Assembly: GCF_016808335.1 (NCBI RefSeq)
Contig: NC_053138.1
Coordinates: 16,109,904-16,173,903 of the forward strand
Length of the DNA: 64,000 bases
Origin: Panicum virgatum
Taxonomy: Eukaryota > Streptophyta > Magnoliopsida > Poales > Poaceae
Reading direction: 5' to 3'
Both the position numbers and the translations under genes were made by a program. The notes beneath the pieces were generated by a model, which made no database searches, was not told where the DNA came from, and worked only from the letters and a program-made list of their open reading frames with translations. Of the stretch, positions 9,420-23,000 are shown in pieces; the first letter of the stretch is position 1, and each line of letters begins with the position of its first letter.

Positions 9420-11389
9420 GACCGCATGATTACCGCGGCATGGTTAATCACTTATAGTAGGCGCGTGATCAGCGCGATCCTCCTTCCTCCGTAGCAGGCG
9501 CCGCGCTCATGGTCCGTCGCACGCGAGCACTGCAATCACGGAACAAATTTTTTCCCGTGGGTAGGGGTACGCCGCGCGGTGAGAAAAAAAGGCCGCGGAA
9601 GGCAGACACATCGCGGAAACGTGGTTTTCACCGCTAGGTAGTTTTCTTCGAGCCTGGTTCAACCAAAAACTTTTTAATTAGTAAGCCCTCTGTGAGAGGA
9701 TGGGGGTAAATTTTTTGGTGGGAGTGACTTTCAATTGTTTTTGTTTCTTATAGTATAGAAGAATCAGATACTAGATTAGATCTGTGTGGTCGATCTCAAA
9801 AGCAAAAAAAAAAAAAAAGGAGCAGCAGCAATATCCAGCGATCCTATACCAGCTGGTACGTGCGCCGAGAACTCGCGCTCAGCCGAGCTGCGATTGTGCA
9901 TCCACATTGCCAAGCAGGCAAGCCGCAAGCAGCACTCCCGCCTGACAAGCTGAGCAAGGTGTTAGCCAGTTAAAGCGCGTATCCGCCGCCGCCTACGTGC
10001 GCCGGTGCGATTGTGAGAACGCTTCGACTGGCACACCGACAGGCACTCCCCGTCTCCCCACCATTCTCTGCTTCAAACAGAGCGGAACAGGGCCTGGGGC
10101 TGTGCTTTCAAAGAGGGCCTGGGGCTGGGAGGACCTGGATGGCTGGATCTCATCGATACGCGATCAACGGCAACGGCGTGTACACGGTGCGCGAGAGAGC
10201 GCCATGGCTGGCTGGAAACGGATCGAGATCGACGTATCAGCATTCAGCAGGCGGCGCGCCACGGCCTGAGGGGCCACGGTCCACGGACCTTGCCGGCAGC
10301 AAGGCGAGGGCCGCCGCGGGGCGATTCGAACACGCCGCGCCGGGCGGGAAGGCGCGCGTCCGCGTGCGAGCCAGCCGCCGCCCGCCGCCCGCCGACCGAC
10401 AGGGAAGGTTTGGAGCAGGCAGGCAGCGCCGCGGGGTTCGTTATAGCGGCCTCGGGCACGGGCGCAAGGGTGAAGGTGCGTGCGTGAAAGGCGACCAAGG
10501 ACCGGCGGCCGCCCGCTGCTCCCCGTCGGTCTCGCCGGCCGCCTCCGTTTTGTCAGGACCCGAGCGACCCCGCGCGTCCCGCCCGCCCCGCCGGCCGCCA
10601 CCGCACTGTGCAGTGTCCACTGGCGAGGGCGAGTGGCGAGTCCTTCCAAGCTCTGGAGATTACTAGTATATTTCTCTTCCCCCGGCCGGCCGGCAAGTCG
10701 CAACGCGACTTTGGGCACGGGCCGCGGCCCTAACTCGAGCCATCATGGCCAAATCCGCACGCTTTGATGCGGCCAGCAAGATGACCGGACCTAGTAGCGC
10801 ACTACTACTACTAGTTGCAAGTTGCAACGAGATGAACGGAAGGAGAGGCTTCTTCCCTGCGTTACCACTGAACCAGCACATCCTGGCTGACCGTGTCCTC
10901 TGCGTGTAAGCTCACACGCGCACGCCCCATACGGGCAAGTGGATGGAGGAGGACTGGTCTACCCAGGCTCGTTGCCGCCTGCCTGTATTTTACACACTGA
11001 CACTGGGCGCGGTTCGCTCGCTGCCGGGCCACAGGCCAGCGAAAAGAACGGCCTGGGCTGGGGGTGCAGGGGAAGCAAGCGCAGCCAACCAAACGCCTTC
11101 GATTCGGTCGCCTCGCCTGGTTGGTACGGGTGGGCGGGGGGCTCTCCTCCCAGCCTTTTCTTTCCTTTCCTCTTTGGCTTTGTCGTCCCAAGATCCAAGC
11201 TCCGCTGATTTCGGATCTGCGTCGCCGGGAGTAGATCCCTGCGCGACTCTCGTTCCCCACGCCGGCCCCGGACGCTGGCAGGTCTCAGCGACGCCCGTCG
11301 GTTAGGCAGCGGCGGCGGCGGCGCCGCCCGACGTCTCGGCGCCGGCGTCCGGCTAGCTCCGGCTGTTCCGCGGCTGCGTGCTACTCCGG
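9420..11389. other. Intergenic; GC-rich island
   Basis: 9430-9990 is anonymous. 10000-11390 is a CpG-rich island with overlapping open frames on both strands, as expected from base composition. No protein family was recognised. The island leads into the possible exon at 11390. Confidence 0.4.
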
Positions 11390-11473
11390 ATGGGGTCTAG
11401 GGACGCGTCGCCGACGAGGAGCTCGCACCTGGCGCGTACGAGACCCCGTACGCGCTCCTCCCAACCCTGCAAG
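11390..11473 (+). CDS. Possible first coding exon or relic (28 codons)
   Basis: An ATG at 11390 opens an 84-bp frame that ends at a consensus donor (CAAG|GTACGTG). Upstream DNA has pyrimidine-rich, leader-like character. No downstream exon could be matched and the peptide is not recognised, so this may be the 5' relic of a gene or chance. Confidence 0.2.
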
Positions 11474-12059
11474 GTACGTGTGGCCTAGTAGTATTCAAAA
11501 GTCACGTCTTTGTGTTTCTGACGCGACGCCCGGTCCAACTGTTTCCCGTGCTCGAGTCCCCCACCCAAGCTCCTCCCCTGGCCTGACGCTGCACTGCTCC
11601 TCTGACAGTATCTTCAGCGACGAACCCGAATGCCTTCGTTCCAAAGCTTCTGAGTTCCGCCGACACACCGGTGGGATTTCACCGGCGCGAAGACGCTGAC
11701 TTGCCCTCACACACAACTCAGGCGCTGTGAATCGTGTGTCCTCGTCTTCAGATCAGATGGCCCCTTTTTTCTCTCTCGAGAAGTTGCAGACCACAGATTT
11801 CCTCATGGAACCACGGTCGCCACAGGGAGGCTGGCAGAGCATCTAGGCTTGTTTGGTAACAATCACTGAACCCGTCACATTACCTGAACCTAAACTATTA
11901 CCACCAGCCACAGCTCCAGTGCTAAACCGTAGGAAAGATGCCATGGTCCTGCTGGAGTCTTGAGCCACGGACAGCGTCTCGCCCAATACTAAACTCCGAA
12001 GCGGACAGCGCTGGCAGGTGGCAGGTTTGGCCGTCCCTACGTGGACGTGTATTTACTCG

Positions 12060-12330
12060 TAGGCTGTGTTTAGTTCTCCCTAATTCCTCCAAATTTTCCA
12101 AACTTTTCATCACATCGAAATTACATCGAAACATTAAATATAACAAATGACTCATGCATAGAGTACTAAATGTAGGTAAATAAAAAAAATTAATTGCATA
12201 GTTTTGATGTATGTTGCGAGACGAATCTTTTGAGCCTAGTTAGTCTATGGTAGAACAATATTTACCACATACAAACGAAAAGTGTTACAGTGATTTCCAC
12301 AAACATTTTTCGCATAATTTTTGCAACTAA
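12060..12330. mobile_element. MITE (TTTAGTT family)
   Basis: It starts near GTGTTTAGTTCTCC and carries the hallmark CGAGACGAATC and GTTACAGTG blocks of a very common grass MITE. The ends are approximate. Confidence 0.6.
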
Positions 12331-12500
12331 GGCCCTGTTTAGTTCTTTATATGTAAACGCAAAAAAGCCGTAAACGCATTAAAGTGAAAAGGAATCTTGC
12401 TAATTTGAAGTACTAAATAAAGTCTATTTATAAAACTTTTTGCATGGTTGGACTGTAAATCGCGAGACGAATCTAATAAGCCTACCTAATCCATGTATCA
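12331..12500. mobile_element. Half MITE copy
   Basis: It begins GGCCCTGTTTAGTTC and contains AAGTCTATTTATAAAACTTT, closely matching the left half of the element at 24321-24684. It is truncated near 12500. Confidence 0.6.
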
Positions 12501-12691
12501 CCGTATCTGGCATCTGCCGCCAGCCCGCCACCACCCCCACCATCATTGCTGCCGAATTTTGAAACGCTTCCCCTGCACAGAAACTCAAACCGACACCCAT
12601 ACGTGCCCTGTCCCCAACAACCAACACCATCAAGGTCGCATGATCCTCGCAGCGTGGCAGCTGTGTGCATCGTCGAGGAACAAGTGGAGCA

Positions 12692-13057
12692 TTGACCTGG
12701 GCATGGGTCACCCGACCCGAACAACCCGACCCAACCCGCCCGAAAAAAACCCGACCCGACCCGAGCTACGTGGCGGGTGGGCGCGGGCCGTATTTTTTGA
12801 CCCGCAACAATCAACGGGCCGGACACGGGCCGTGATTTTTGACCCAAAACCCGACCCAACCCGAAAAAACCCGACCCAAAGGCCAAAAAAACCCGACCCA
12901 AGCCGAAAAAAAACCCGACCCGACACGCCCGCGCAGGGTGCACGGGCCAACCCGACCCGACCCGGTGATAGGTACGGGTCGGGCGCGGACCGTCCTATGC
13001 GACCCGTGACCCGGCCTTGACCCGACCCGAACCCGACCCGACGTTTGCCCAGGTCTA
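12692..13057. mobile_element. hAT-type MITE with CCCGACC-repeat interior
   Basis: An 8-bp target duplication GTGGAGCA (12684-12691, 13058-13065) flanks inverted ends TTGACCTGGGCA / TGCCCAGGTCTA. The interior is mostly degenerate CCCGACC repeats. Confidence 0.88.
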
Positions 13058-13215
13058 GTGGAGCATAAGCCCCAAGGATTCCTGATAGATTCAGCTGCAA
13101 TTGCTCCTGCCATAGGGATTATCTGAACAATTCCTGTCAAAACGCACGCAACAGCAAGGCAATCGAGCAAGAGCACACACAACACTGCCATGCCCGACTA
13201 GACCACCGAGAAGAT

Positions 13216-13218
<3 letters not shown>

Positions 13219-13284
<66 letters not shown>
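13219..13284. repeat. (AG)33 microsatellite
   Basis: It is an uninterrupted AG dinucleotide run about 470 bp downstream of the DUF1639 stop codon. Confidence 0.97.
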
Positions 13285-13286
<2 letters not shown>

Positions 13287-13750
13287 TGCTAGCCTAACAG
13301 TCTTGTTGTTTCCTCTTGCTGAAAACTATGAGTCTGGTTGTCCGAGACTATACAACCCACCACCAAGAAGGCGGGCGAGACCAGGTAAACCACCGGATTG
13401 TCACCCAAAAGAGAATGGGAGAAAGAAAAAAGGAATGAAAAGAAAGACGCCGGCTACATCCTACCACCGAGATATACAAAATGGAATCGAGCCAATAGCA
13501 CGGTGCCTCTATGATTAACCTGAAAAAGAGAAAAAAAAAACCGCCTCAGCCCATCGGGATGAAGAGAGCCTGCCTGTTGAACATGCTCCTCTTGTCTTTG
13601 TTTGCTCTTCTCGCCCGCTTCTTCTTGCTGCTTCCCTTTCTCCTCTTGAGCACCAGATTCCTTGCTCCGAAACCGCCACTCCGAGAGTTTCTCCGCCGCC
13701 GCCGCCCTTCAGCCCGGCAACGCAGGTCCTCGTCGTCGGTCGCTCGCCGG

Positions 13751-16700
13751 TCAGTCGGAGTCGCTGTCCATGCTCTCCATCCCTTTCAGGCCCCGGTGCT
13801 TCTGTTGCTGCGGAGACAGAGATCAAAAGTGAGATTTGCCCCGACAGATCGTGCGCAACAAAGCACAGGCCTTGTATAATGTTGAATCTGATTGGCCCGC
13901 GGGGCTGAGAAGAAAAGAGATGCCTCGACTCGGACGTGCCCGCGCATGGCCGCGGACAGGGTATCGTTAGCGAAGTCAACTAATGACGGGCCTCGCCTTA
14001 ACGACGTGTGCTAATGTACTACTACCCTTTACTTCTTTTTAGAAAATTTTGGATTTTGATACCGTAGCACATTTCGTTATTACTTGACAAATAATGTCCA
14101 ATCATGAATTAATCAAGATTAAAAAATTCGTCTCGTGATAATCAATTAGACTGTATAATTAGTTATTTTTTCAATAGCATTTAATGCTCAAAATTTGATA
14201 TGACGAATACTGTAGATTTTTTTTTTGAGCCTAACGAACAAGGCAGGACTTCCCAAGTCGAGCAAAAAGGCAGGAGCCCGTCCCTGTCATTCCCGGATGG
14301 CCATTCCATTATTTTCCATACTCTATCCGCGGCGTCATATCGCGGGAACCCACCACACATGCAGGGCCCCCCATCCGACCCGCATCGTATCCGAGCCAGC
14401 GTGGCCAGCAGGACCCCACACGTCAGGGACTCCCGATCAGGCTCCCACCCTGCCCATGCCCCACACGACGGGGAATAATAAATATGCTCAGTTTAGTTCC
14501 CAAAATTTTTTAAAATTCCCTGTCACATCAAATTTTTGGACACCATAAAACATTAAATATAGTTTAAAAAAATAACTAATTATATAGTTTAGCTGAAAAT
14601 GATGAGATGAATCTTTTGAACCTAATTAGTATATGATTGGACACTAATAAACAAATAAAAACGAAAATGCTACAGTAGCCCGACCCAAAAAATTTCCCGA
14701 ACTGAACACGCTGGGTCGAAAATGCTACAGTAGTCAGACACGGAGAAAAAAAAGAAACAGCTTACACGACGCTGGCAAATGGGTCCCGCGGGAAAGGCCC
14801 AAGCACAAGCAAGGCCCAGGTGCGGCACGAGGATCCGTCCTTTGGAGACCGGGCGCGCACGCAGCGCAGGCAGCCGCGGCCCGCGCCGGCGCCGCTGCGC
14901 GTCTCGTCGGCAAAAATAATAAAAGCGAGGGCGAGGCGCGGTCATCAATGAACGAACGAGCAAACAACAGGCCCTTCCCTCGCGCTCACGGGAGGTGGCC
15001 CCCACGTGACATAAGAAGGGGACAGGCGAAAAGGCGACACGCCCATTTCCTTCCCAATCTCTCCTTTCTTTTTTTCTTTCTGCGTGTCCCTTCCTGCCCT
15101 TTCTCCCCTTTCCCAGCAAGCCCTAATTAATCTCCCAGCAGAGTTCAAAGCTAACAGCAGCGTTCTACTACTACTACTTGCTCTAGCAGCAACACCGATT
15201 ACTAGACAGTGAATCGAATCGAATTAACTCGCAGTGACAAAAAAAAAGCATTTTCGACGGCGAAGATTAAAAGAAAATAAGGCAAGCCTAGATGGATGGA
15301 TGGGTGGATGTATACCTTCTTGGGGCACTTCTTCTCGCGCACCTCGTACCTGCTCCTCGTCACGTCCGTCAGCCACGCCCCCGGGCAGATGAACTGCGCA
15401 AACAGACAGATGCAGAGACGCGAGAAATCACGTCAGCTTAATCCATGGATTAGCCCAGCCGGGCGGTGGGAGCGGACGAGCAGCAGCAGCACGTACATTG
15501 ACCGCCTTCTCGACGTTCTTGGGCCGCCTCTTGGGGCGCTGCGGCAGCTTGGTGCCCTTCATGGCCATGAAGTCCTCCTCCTTCTCCTTGCGCGACAGCG
15601 TGGTGTAGATCCGCGGCAGCTCCAGCTTCGGCGCCGGCTTCGACGACGACGACGCCCCCGCGCCGCCGCCGGGGTGCTGCTGCCCCCCGCCGCCGCCCTG
15701 GTGGTGGTGGTGCTGCGCCTTCGGGTCCGGGACGCCCAGGCCCATCACCGGGCCCGGGCCCGCCTTGTGCGCCTGCTGCGGCGCCTTGTCCGACGCCAGC
15801 CGCTGCTTCCCCGCCGCCGAGGCCGGCGACTTCCCCACGGCTCGCTCCTCCGCCGCCGATCTGATCATCACCACAGCATCAGAAAACCCAGCGACAAACA
15901 AGACTCTAATCCGGCTCGATGGAGTGACACGGCGCGGTGGTTGGGGTTAAAGCTGGCGGTGGGTTCCGGTTCGGTAACAACACCAACAGCGACCAGGGAA
16001 TGATGGGTGGATGCGGGCGGGTGCGGTGAGCAAAGCGGGCGCCGCGCGCCGGCAACCAAAAGCCGCCGCTGCCGCTGCCGCTGCCGATGCCCACAAAAAA
16101 GAAAAAAGATGGGGACGGGAGTGCAGCCGCTGGATGTGCCCTCGGATTTATACCCGGCTCGCATCAAGTCCTACTATATTTTGCCCTCGCCCCGCCTCGC
16201 CTTGCTTCATGTCACGGTTCACCATTCACACACGCGCAGCCAGCGGACACCGGGGAGGGGGAACAGGCCATTAACGGGCGTCGACAAGGTACGGAAAGGA
16301 GACGCCAGGTTGCTTGTGAATTGGATGAAACTGATGATGGTAGATTTGTTGCCTGAACCTGCAGGTTATTCAAGAAAAGGGCAAAGGGGCATCTTCCCTT
16401 GCTCGATCGGATGGGTATTCTTCGCACGGGTGGATACGCAGGGAACTCTACACCATACGTTGGCTGAAAAGATCTGAAACTTCAAAGGAAAATTTTGATT
16501 TTTAAAACCAAAGACAGGATTTTTTTTCCGACTGTTGTGGGTGTCAAGGATAGGTCTGAAAAAGGGAGGAATTAATCGAGTGTTTGGTGATCCGATCAAA
16601 TCGAAAGCTCACTCGGTCAGGTGAGCTGCCCACCCGGCTCGACCGGACGCCTCATCTCCTTTTTAAACGATGTGGCAGTGCTCCTGTCTTACTTAAAAAA

Positions 16701-18362
16701 AAACTGCGAAACACACCAAAACCCACTTGAATTTTAAAGAAATGATGAAAAGAAGGACACGGCGCGGAGAGAAGATGGGGGGATGGTACTCGCCGTATCT
16801 TATCATCTGAACGCACCTTCCGTGCCTAAAGATGGAGGGGGGGCGTGACAGCTCACCCAGACAATACGAACCCAACACGAACCGGCGCGATCGAACCAGA
16901 CGACCGCGCGAGCCAAGCCTACCCCCCGAGCCCTAGCGCCACCAGCCCACCACGAAGGCGACCGTGCCGGTGGTGGTGGGGGTAAAAGCGGAAGAAAAAA
17001 ACGGGAGCGGAAGAAAAGAACTGGCAGACGCCTAGAGGGGGGAGGGCAGACGGCGGCCATACCTGTGGTGGTGGGGGAGGGCACCGCGGCTGTGGTGCGC
17101 GTCGGAGGTCCCGATGCCGGCGCCGGAGCGCGGCGGGAGGGGCGATACGGCGCGGAGGTTGGACCCGCGGGTGTAGGACGGCCCGCTCGGGGGCGCGGGC
17201 GCGGGGGCGGGGGCGGGCGAGCGGCGCTGGATCTTGGCGCCGGCCCGGCGCTGCGGCGAGGCGCCGCTTGAGGACGCGGCGTCGCGGCGGCCGCGCGAGC
17301 GCTTGTTCTGGCCCCACTGGAGAAGCACCTCGCCGCCGCCGCCGACCCCGGCGGCGCTCGGGGAGGCGGGGTCGGAGAAGTCGGAGTAGTGCTGGTGGTG
17401 GCCGTGGTCGCGCGCGGGGCTCCGGGTCGCGACGGCGGCGGGGGACGAGGAAGGCGTGGCCTGCGCCGGCGGCTGCGGTGCGCGAGCGCGCGGCTTGGGC
17501 TCGAGCGACGTCGAGGCCAGGAACGCCGCCAGGCGGGAGCTGTCGGTGGCGACGGCCGGCGCGGCGTCGTCCTTGCTCGATCTCGGGGCCGGCGCGGCCG
17601 GCGGCTTCCTGCTGCCGCTAACACTGCTGCCGCCGGCGATGCCATTGGGGAGCGGGAGGCAATCTGAGCTGGGCCTCTGGAATCTGCAGCAAAATCAATC
17701 AAACGAAAGTCGAGTCAGCGACTGCATCGGGCAAGAACATGGTCGAACACTTCGAACAGGGGATGGAAGAAATGGCAAATTCTCGTATTTGTGCCAGAAT
17801 TCGGAACCAGAAAAATCACCACGCTCACAAACTGCAAAAAAACTGCAGACTAAACAGGCAGTTCAGAGATCTGTGCGGAGGAATCAGCACAGAACGCGAG
17901 CGGAAATTCAGAACGAAAAGCTGCAATCTATGAGAACGGAACCGAGGCTAGCGAAAAACCGGAACTGATTGGCGAAATACAGCCGCAAGACGCGAGAACA
18001 AGCGTACCGCAGATCAAACGGGCGCGTCGAAGAACCTGCGGGAGGAAGACGGCACAGAACACAGGAGGACCGCGAACAGGCCAAACAAGGGAGAAACTTC
18101 TCAAATCAGCCAGCAGGAGCCCGAACGCCGCACCAACAAACACCAACGCCGGAGAAGAGAACGCAAAATCGCAACTTTGATCTCAATAAAGAGCACCACG
18201 GGAGAACCAAGAACGCAGAACGAATCGCTGCTGCGGCTGCGGCAGCGGCAGGCAACAGGATTGGGGGATTTACCTCGTCATGTCCGATGCCGGCGCAGGC
18301 TTCGACGGGCTGGACGACGCCACGTCCCGAGCAACCGCAACGACCTCCGCGGAGCCACGCAT
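13751..18362 (-). CDS. DUF1639 family protein, 5 exons, 402 aa
   Basis: Exons on the minus strand are 18362-18274, 17683-17063, 15860-15497, 15393-15316 and 13807-13751. All junctions are GT..AG and phases agree. The ATG at 18362 gives MRGSAEVVAV. An intrinsically disordered Ala/Pro/Ser-rich region follows, then EVLLQWGQNKRSRGRRD. The conserved DUF1639 core is IYTTLSRKEKEEDF, KGTKLPQRPKRRPKNVEKAVN, then ICPGAWLTDVTRSRYEVRE, and the acidic end is ESMDSDSD. The biochemical role of DUF1639 is unknown; the basic RPKRRPK stretch could be a nuclear signal (inference). Intron 2 is 1.2 kb. Intron 4 (13808-15315) carries two MITEs. The exon model is well supported by phase and family conservation, but no transcript evidence was available. 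Confidence 0.88.
14034..14240. mobile_element. MITE fragment in DUF1639 intron 4
   Basis: It contains TTCGTCTCGTGATAATC and the AT-rich body typical of the TTTAGTT MITE family. It ends near a poly-T followed by GAGCCTAACGAACAAGG. The boundaries are approximate. Confidence 0.5.
14484..14712. mobile_element. MITE in DUF1639 intron 4
   Basis: Inverted ends around AGTTTAGTTCCCAAAATTTT and AAAATTTCCCGAACTGAACA enclose the typical GATGAATCTTTTGAACCTAA block. Confidence 0.65.
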
Positions 18363-19425
18363 CGAATCGGCGTCCTCCGCTCCTCCTTCCGCTCCTGGTT
18401 CCACAATCGTGCGCGCACTCCGTCCCCTGCAACCTCGGCGTCTCGCTCTACAGATCAACCATCTGGGCTGACGAGACCGAGAACAGATCGCACGGAGCGG
18501 AGGTGCTTGCGAAATCTGACAGCGAGAACAGAGAGGAGCGGGGAGACGGAGAGAGCACAGCAATGGCGGAGGGGAGCAGAGCCTGAAGGCCCGAGGCTTT
18601 ATCGTTTCCACTCTGCCAACAATGCCCTCCACTCTTGGCATCTATTCTCACCTCTGCCACCTGAACGCCTGCGCAGGAGTACACCTGCGAGCCTGTGGCA
18701 CTCCTGAGGTTGACCTCAACGCCGATGGGCAGTTCAGTAATCCGCCCCATGGCATGCTGAGCGATTAACACCAGCCGCCGAGGCTCGTTTGGTAAATTGG
18801 ACGATGGCATAGGGTGTGATTACCACGAAATTCCCTGGGGATTTGCATAAGATCTCACGTTCTTCTCCTGCACTGCTAAATCTTACAAGCAAGTGTTGAG
18901 ATACATACGGCCACCAATGCTACCAGGCACCACGTCACATAGTCACTGACAGGCGGGCCATGTTTGACATCATGCCACATCATGGCCGTAGTCCTGCTGC
19001 CCTTATTTGGCCGACGACCGTGATCAGATCACTGGGGATGTGGACGGCGATTACTGCTCCCAAACTTGGCAACAACTGGGACATTGTCCGCTCTGAGCAC
19101 CTAACCAGGCACGCGGCTCGCTGACGTGTGGGGCCTGGTGCATCTTGGCTTGGGGTAAGAGGGAAGGTCGTTGACGGCGGGATTCTTGACGGACGGGTGG
19201 GATTCGATAGCGTGGGGACGTGGGTGCGTCCACGAGCCACCACGTCAGACCTCGGGGAATCATGTGAGCGATGGGCGATGCGCGTGACGGCGCGGCTGCC
19301 CGCTGGATTTTCTAAAAATCCGGGCTGCTTTTTTTTGGAGTTGCATGTAGGAGATCACCACCGTCAGTACCAATTTTAGCCGCACTTAAGAGATGGTTAT
19401 CCTTCCATCTCATAAAGGGAAAAAC
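18363..19425. other. 5' flank of DUF1639 gene
   Basis: This is leader and promoter DNA of the minus-strand gene, with no convincing TATA box. Open frames on the plus strand (18177-18707) mirror the gene and its leader and are not called. Confidence 0.35.
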
Positions 19426-19427
19426 TT

Positions 19428-20000
19428 GATGACTATGCTTACTGGATTATGGATTTAGTGTAACTACTAGGGATATATTGCCAATATTTCCATCATGGAA
19501 TACGGCTTTAGATGGTGAGTCACATATAGCCCATCCAAAATTTCTTTTTGTCGATTGTTTCTTTACACGTTGATTTGTGTTCTCACAAAAAAAAAGCTCT
19601 ACAAAAGGCAAGCAACCGTATAAGAAATGAAAACTATGATTATATTATGGATCTAGTGTAACTAAAAGGGACAAGCCGCGAAGAGTTTTGTCATGGGCTA
19701 CAGCTTTTAAATGGTGAATCATACATTCTGATTTTCGTATACTCCAATCCAATTTTCTTTTGGGGATTGCTTCTTTAGGCACGGTTTGCATTCTTGTATA
19801 TGCCAAAAATAAGTTGCAACAAATGATAGCTATGTTGGATTTGTATTGCTATTTTTCTAAACATAGACGATTCTAGTTCTCCTTCAGAAGTCACAAAGAG
19901 AAGGATAAACTATCAATCCTTTGATTCTCCATGTAACTAAATGGCTCACATGAGAGATCTTAGAGAAATCAGTATATATCTTATTTAGGAGAGGAAGAAA
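19428..20000. repeat. Degenerate ~200-bp direct repeats
   Basis: Related blocks start at about 19428, 19629 and 19825 (CTATG...GGATTATGGATTTAGTGTAACT and variants). Each is followed by CCAATTTTCTTT-like text and a TTGCTTCTTTA-like segment. This suggests two to three decayed tandem units. Confidence 0.5.
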
Positions 20001-23000
20001 TCAACCATTAGAGATACACCACTGGAAAAATAACTAAAGCATACCAAATTTAGATTCTTCAAACCAATGGTATTAATGTTGGAATTATACGAAAACTTGA
20101 CAAATTTTCATTCCGTGTAGTGAGATACACTACTGGTAGGGACAATAGGCCAATATCATTTCATTGAACGAAGATTTTCCTTGCTAAGGTTTTCAACTTT
20201 TAGTTTGGTAATATGACATATTCTATTTTTGTGTTGAGTTCTAGATGTATAAAGGGGTCACTAACTTCGTTTCTTTTAAGTACTTTTGTAAATTGGCATC
20301 TTGTCGACATCAAGATATAGTTCCAAAAATATGCCCACATAAAAACTAATGTGTTCTACCACAAAGAGAAGAAGATTTCTAGTAATTGTAGAAAATGGAA
20401 CCATTGCAGACAAGTAATAAACTTTCTTTTGGCATATTAAGAGATATTTTCCCATAATATCAGCTTCATCATGCACGATTATCTATGAATTTAAAAATAT
20501 ATCAATGTCAAGTCAAATACAAGAAAAGGAGAAACATAAAGTTATTAAAATTTTAGGAAAAAGATGCTAACCTTTTCTTTGAGCGGCGACTTCCTCTGGT
20601 GGTGTGAGTTATTTGTTCCTTCTCATGAATACATGCATATCGTACATAACAAAGAAGCTCTTCTTCTATTTTGTTTGGATAATTACCCCCTCCTTAAATC
20701 GTCCAGTAGACTTCTTTTTGAAAAGCCCCATGAGAAGATATTGACACATCTATGGTGGATCAAATAATATGCTCTTGAAAAAGGGCATAGTTACTGATTA
20801 TAATAAGCTCAAGGATCGAATAAGCAACCAGTGGATCTGCAATATATCAAAGAAGGAGGTTAAAAGGGGCACAATTGTCGATATAAAAAAGCGAAAACAT
20901 ACAATCTATTCAAAGTGGAGGCGTATGGTAGATCTTCAAAATATGTAAAGAAGTACAAAGATATAAATCACAAGAATAAATGAAAAATAAACTTGATATT
21001 GAATTCCACATGTTGAATTGTGTCACAAAAAAGAAATGGATTGATGTGGGAAATATAGATCTTACTAGTGTCCTCCAGGTGATGAAGAATTTCTCCCCAT
21101 ATAGATCTTATGAGTTTCCTCAAGGCGACGAAGGAACTATGTAGGCACCCTTCTAATCTGAACCTAAATCTTGAAGGAAATTTGCGGTTCAAATCAATCA
21201 AGATAGGGATTTGGTCAAAAAAAATACATGTTCGCAAAGAATAATTTTTAAGAGAATAGGAGGAACAGAGTACCAATTGATTTCTGCAATATGTTTGCGG
21301 CGAATCTTCAACCAAAAGGTTGTAAGAATTGATTTGTCTACCTCATATCTAACATTTGGCCTGGCGGATCGGAGCATGAAGAAGTATGAGGAATGAATGA
21401 CGGGTTTGGGACTAGAGTAGAGCGATCCATATTTAAAACGATGGGCCACCTAACTTGCGTGAACCCGATGAAACAAGGATATCATGGTATTCCCACTGAC
21501 AAGTGGGTTATTGCACCTACATGGGCCCATCTATCAGTGAGAAATGTTATAAGGAAAACAAATAAGGGACGTATGTCTTGAATTTCTCCTAATTTTCTAT
21601 GATCGCCGAAATAATTGTGCAGGCTAAAAGTGTGTGAAATTGACAAAAAATTGTGGGCGGCAGGCTGCTTGGTGGTGGAAGCACGGAGGGATGAGGACAT
21701 TTTGGGCATCAACAAAAGATTTGCCAGTATAAAAAATTATGCAACCTAATGTTAGGTATGTTTCATGGGTAACTTGAGCTTTCCATATTCGCTTCGTATA
21801 CTTTAGTATAGAATCATATTCATGGGTACCTCTGCAAATATTTTTTAAAAAAATTGACTCTATTTTTATGTATAAATCACATTATTAATAATTACATAAA
21901 ATAAATCAAACACATGTAAACATACAAAACACACTTCGAAGGTTAAATTAAACTTGTGGCTAGGGAGACCCAACTCATATAATTTCTGACACGGACATAA
22001 CAATTACAAGCATGAAATACTTTAGTTGATCTCTATCTTGTAAAATGTTAGGATGCCATAGGATCTATGTAAAGTCAGTGCAATCCCAATGGTGCACCAG
22101 CAAAAAAAATCCCAATAGTGCAAGATACAAGCCTCTAAAATTATGCAAAATGGATGGGAATGATAAGGATTTGAGTACTAGAAGGATTGAGTGTAAAATC
22201 CTTTGACTCAAAATCATTGTGGATTGGTGATTGCCATGCGGACCCATAAGAGTTAGGTTCCATACGTCATTGACCGAGCCACTATGTGCTATTAAGTCAA
22301 ATGATCTTCATATGCTTGGAGATGCTTTGCAATTTTGCGGCAATCATATACTTCTTGTTGATGTTGTGCTTGTTATAAATGTTGACAAGTCCATAATATG
22401 AACTCTAGTTTCATCTAAATCCCAATGCCATTGTTCACATATCCCCTCCAGATAGGCGTGGTCTTGTGTAAAGGGATTGTGATGTTAAGCTTTTTTGCTG
22501 TGGCATGGAGTCATAAACAGCCCTCCATTTGTTGGCACGTAATTTCTCTTGGCGCTCATGATTTGTTTGAAGATCAAATGGTTCAAAACTTTATTATGAA
22601 TAGGAGAATTTTTCAGCCTGCAAGGGTCCCAATATGCCCACCCCCTCAAGGTAACGGGCACCTTGCTCTTTCTGTACTTCCAATGGAGCTGATGGAGAAA
22701 CTTTTGTTAGGGACCTGATCGGATTTTTAACGAGACACTAAGAAGTATCTCAATTTTTTTTATACATGTTAAAGTCTTAATGAAAACAAGATATTTTGAC
22801 GCGAAACAAGCTGGCTCTGTGATCTTACAATTGCTACTTCGTTTTTCTCTAGCAAATTACACAATACATTTTGTATTTTTGTTACAGGGCTCTCTTCAAT
22901 CCAAGATGCTGGACTCTGCCCCTGCCATATAGTCTTCTTCTTTTACTTCCGGTTTCTTGTGTCCCGGGTGCGTTGCAGTGACCAGCTATAAGCCAAAGAA

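Noticed and set aside
10013..10718. ORFs of 184-217 aa on both strands
   Set aside because: Low-complexity translation of a CpG-rich island with no recognisable family or splice context.
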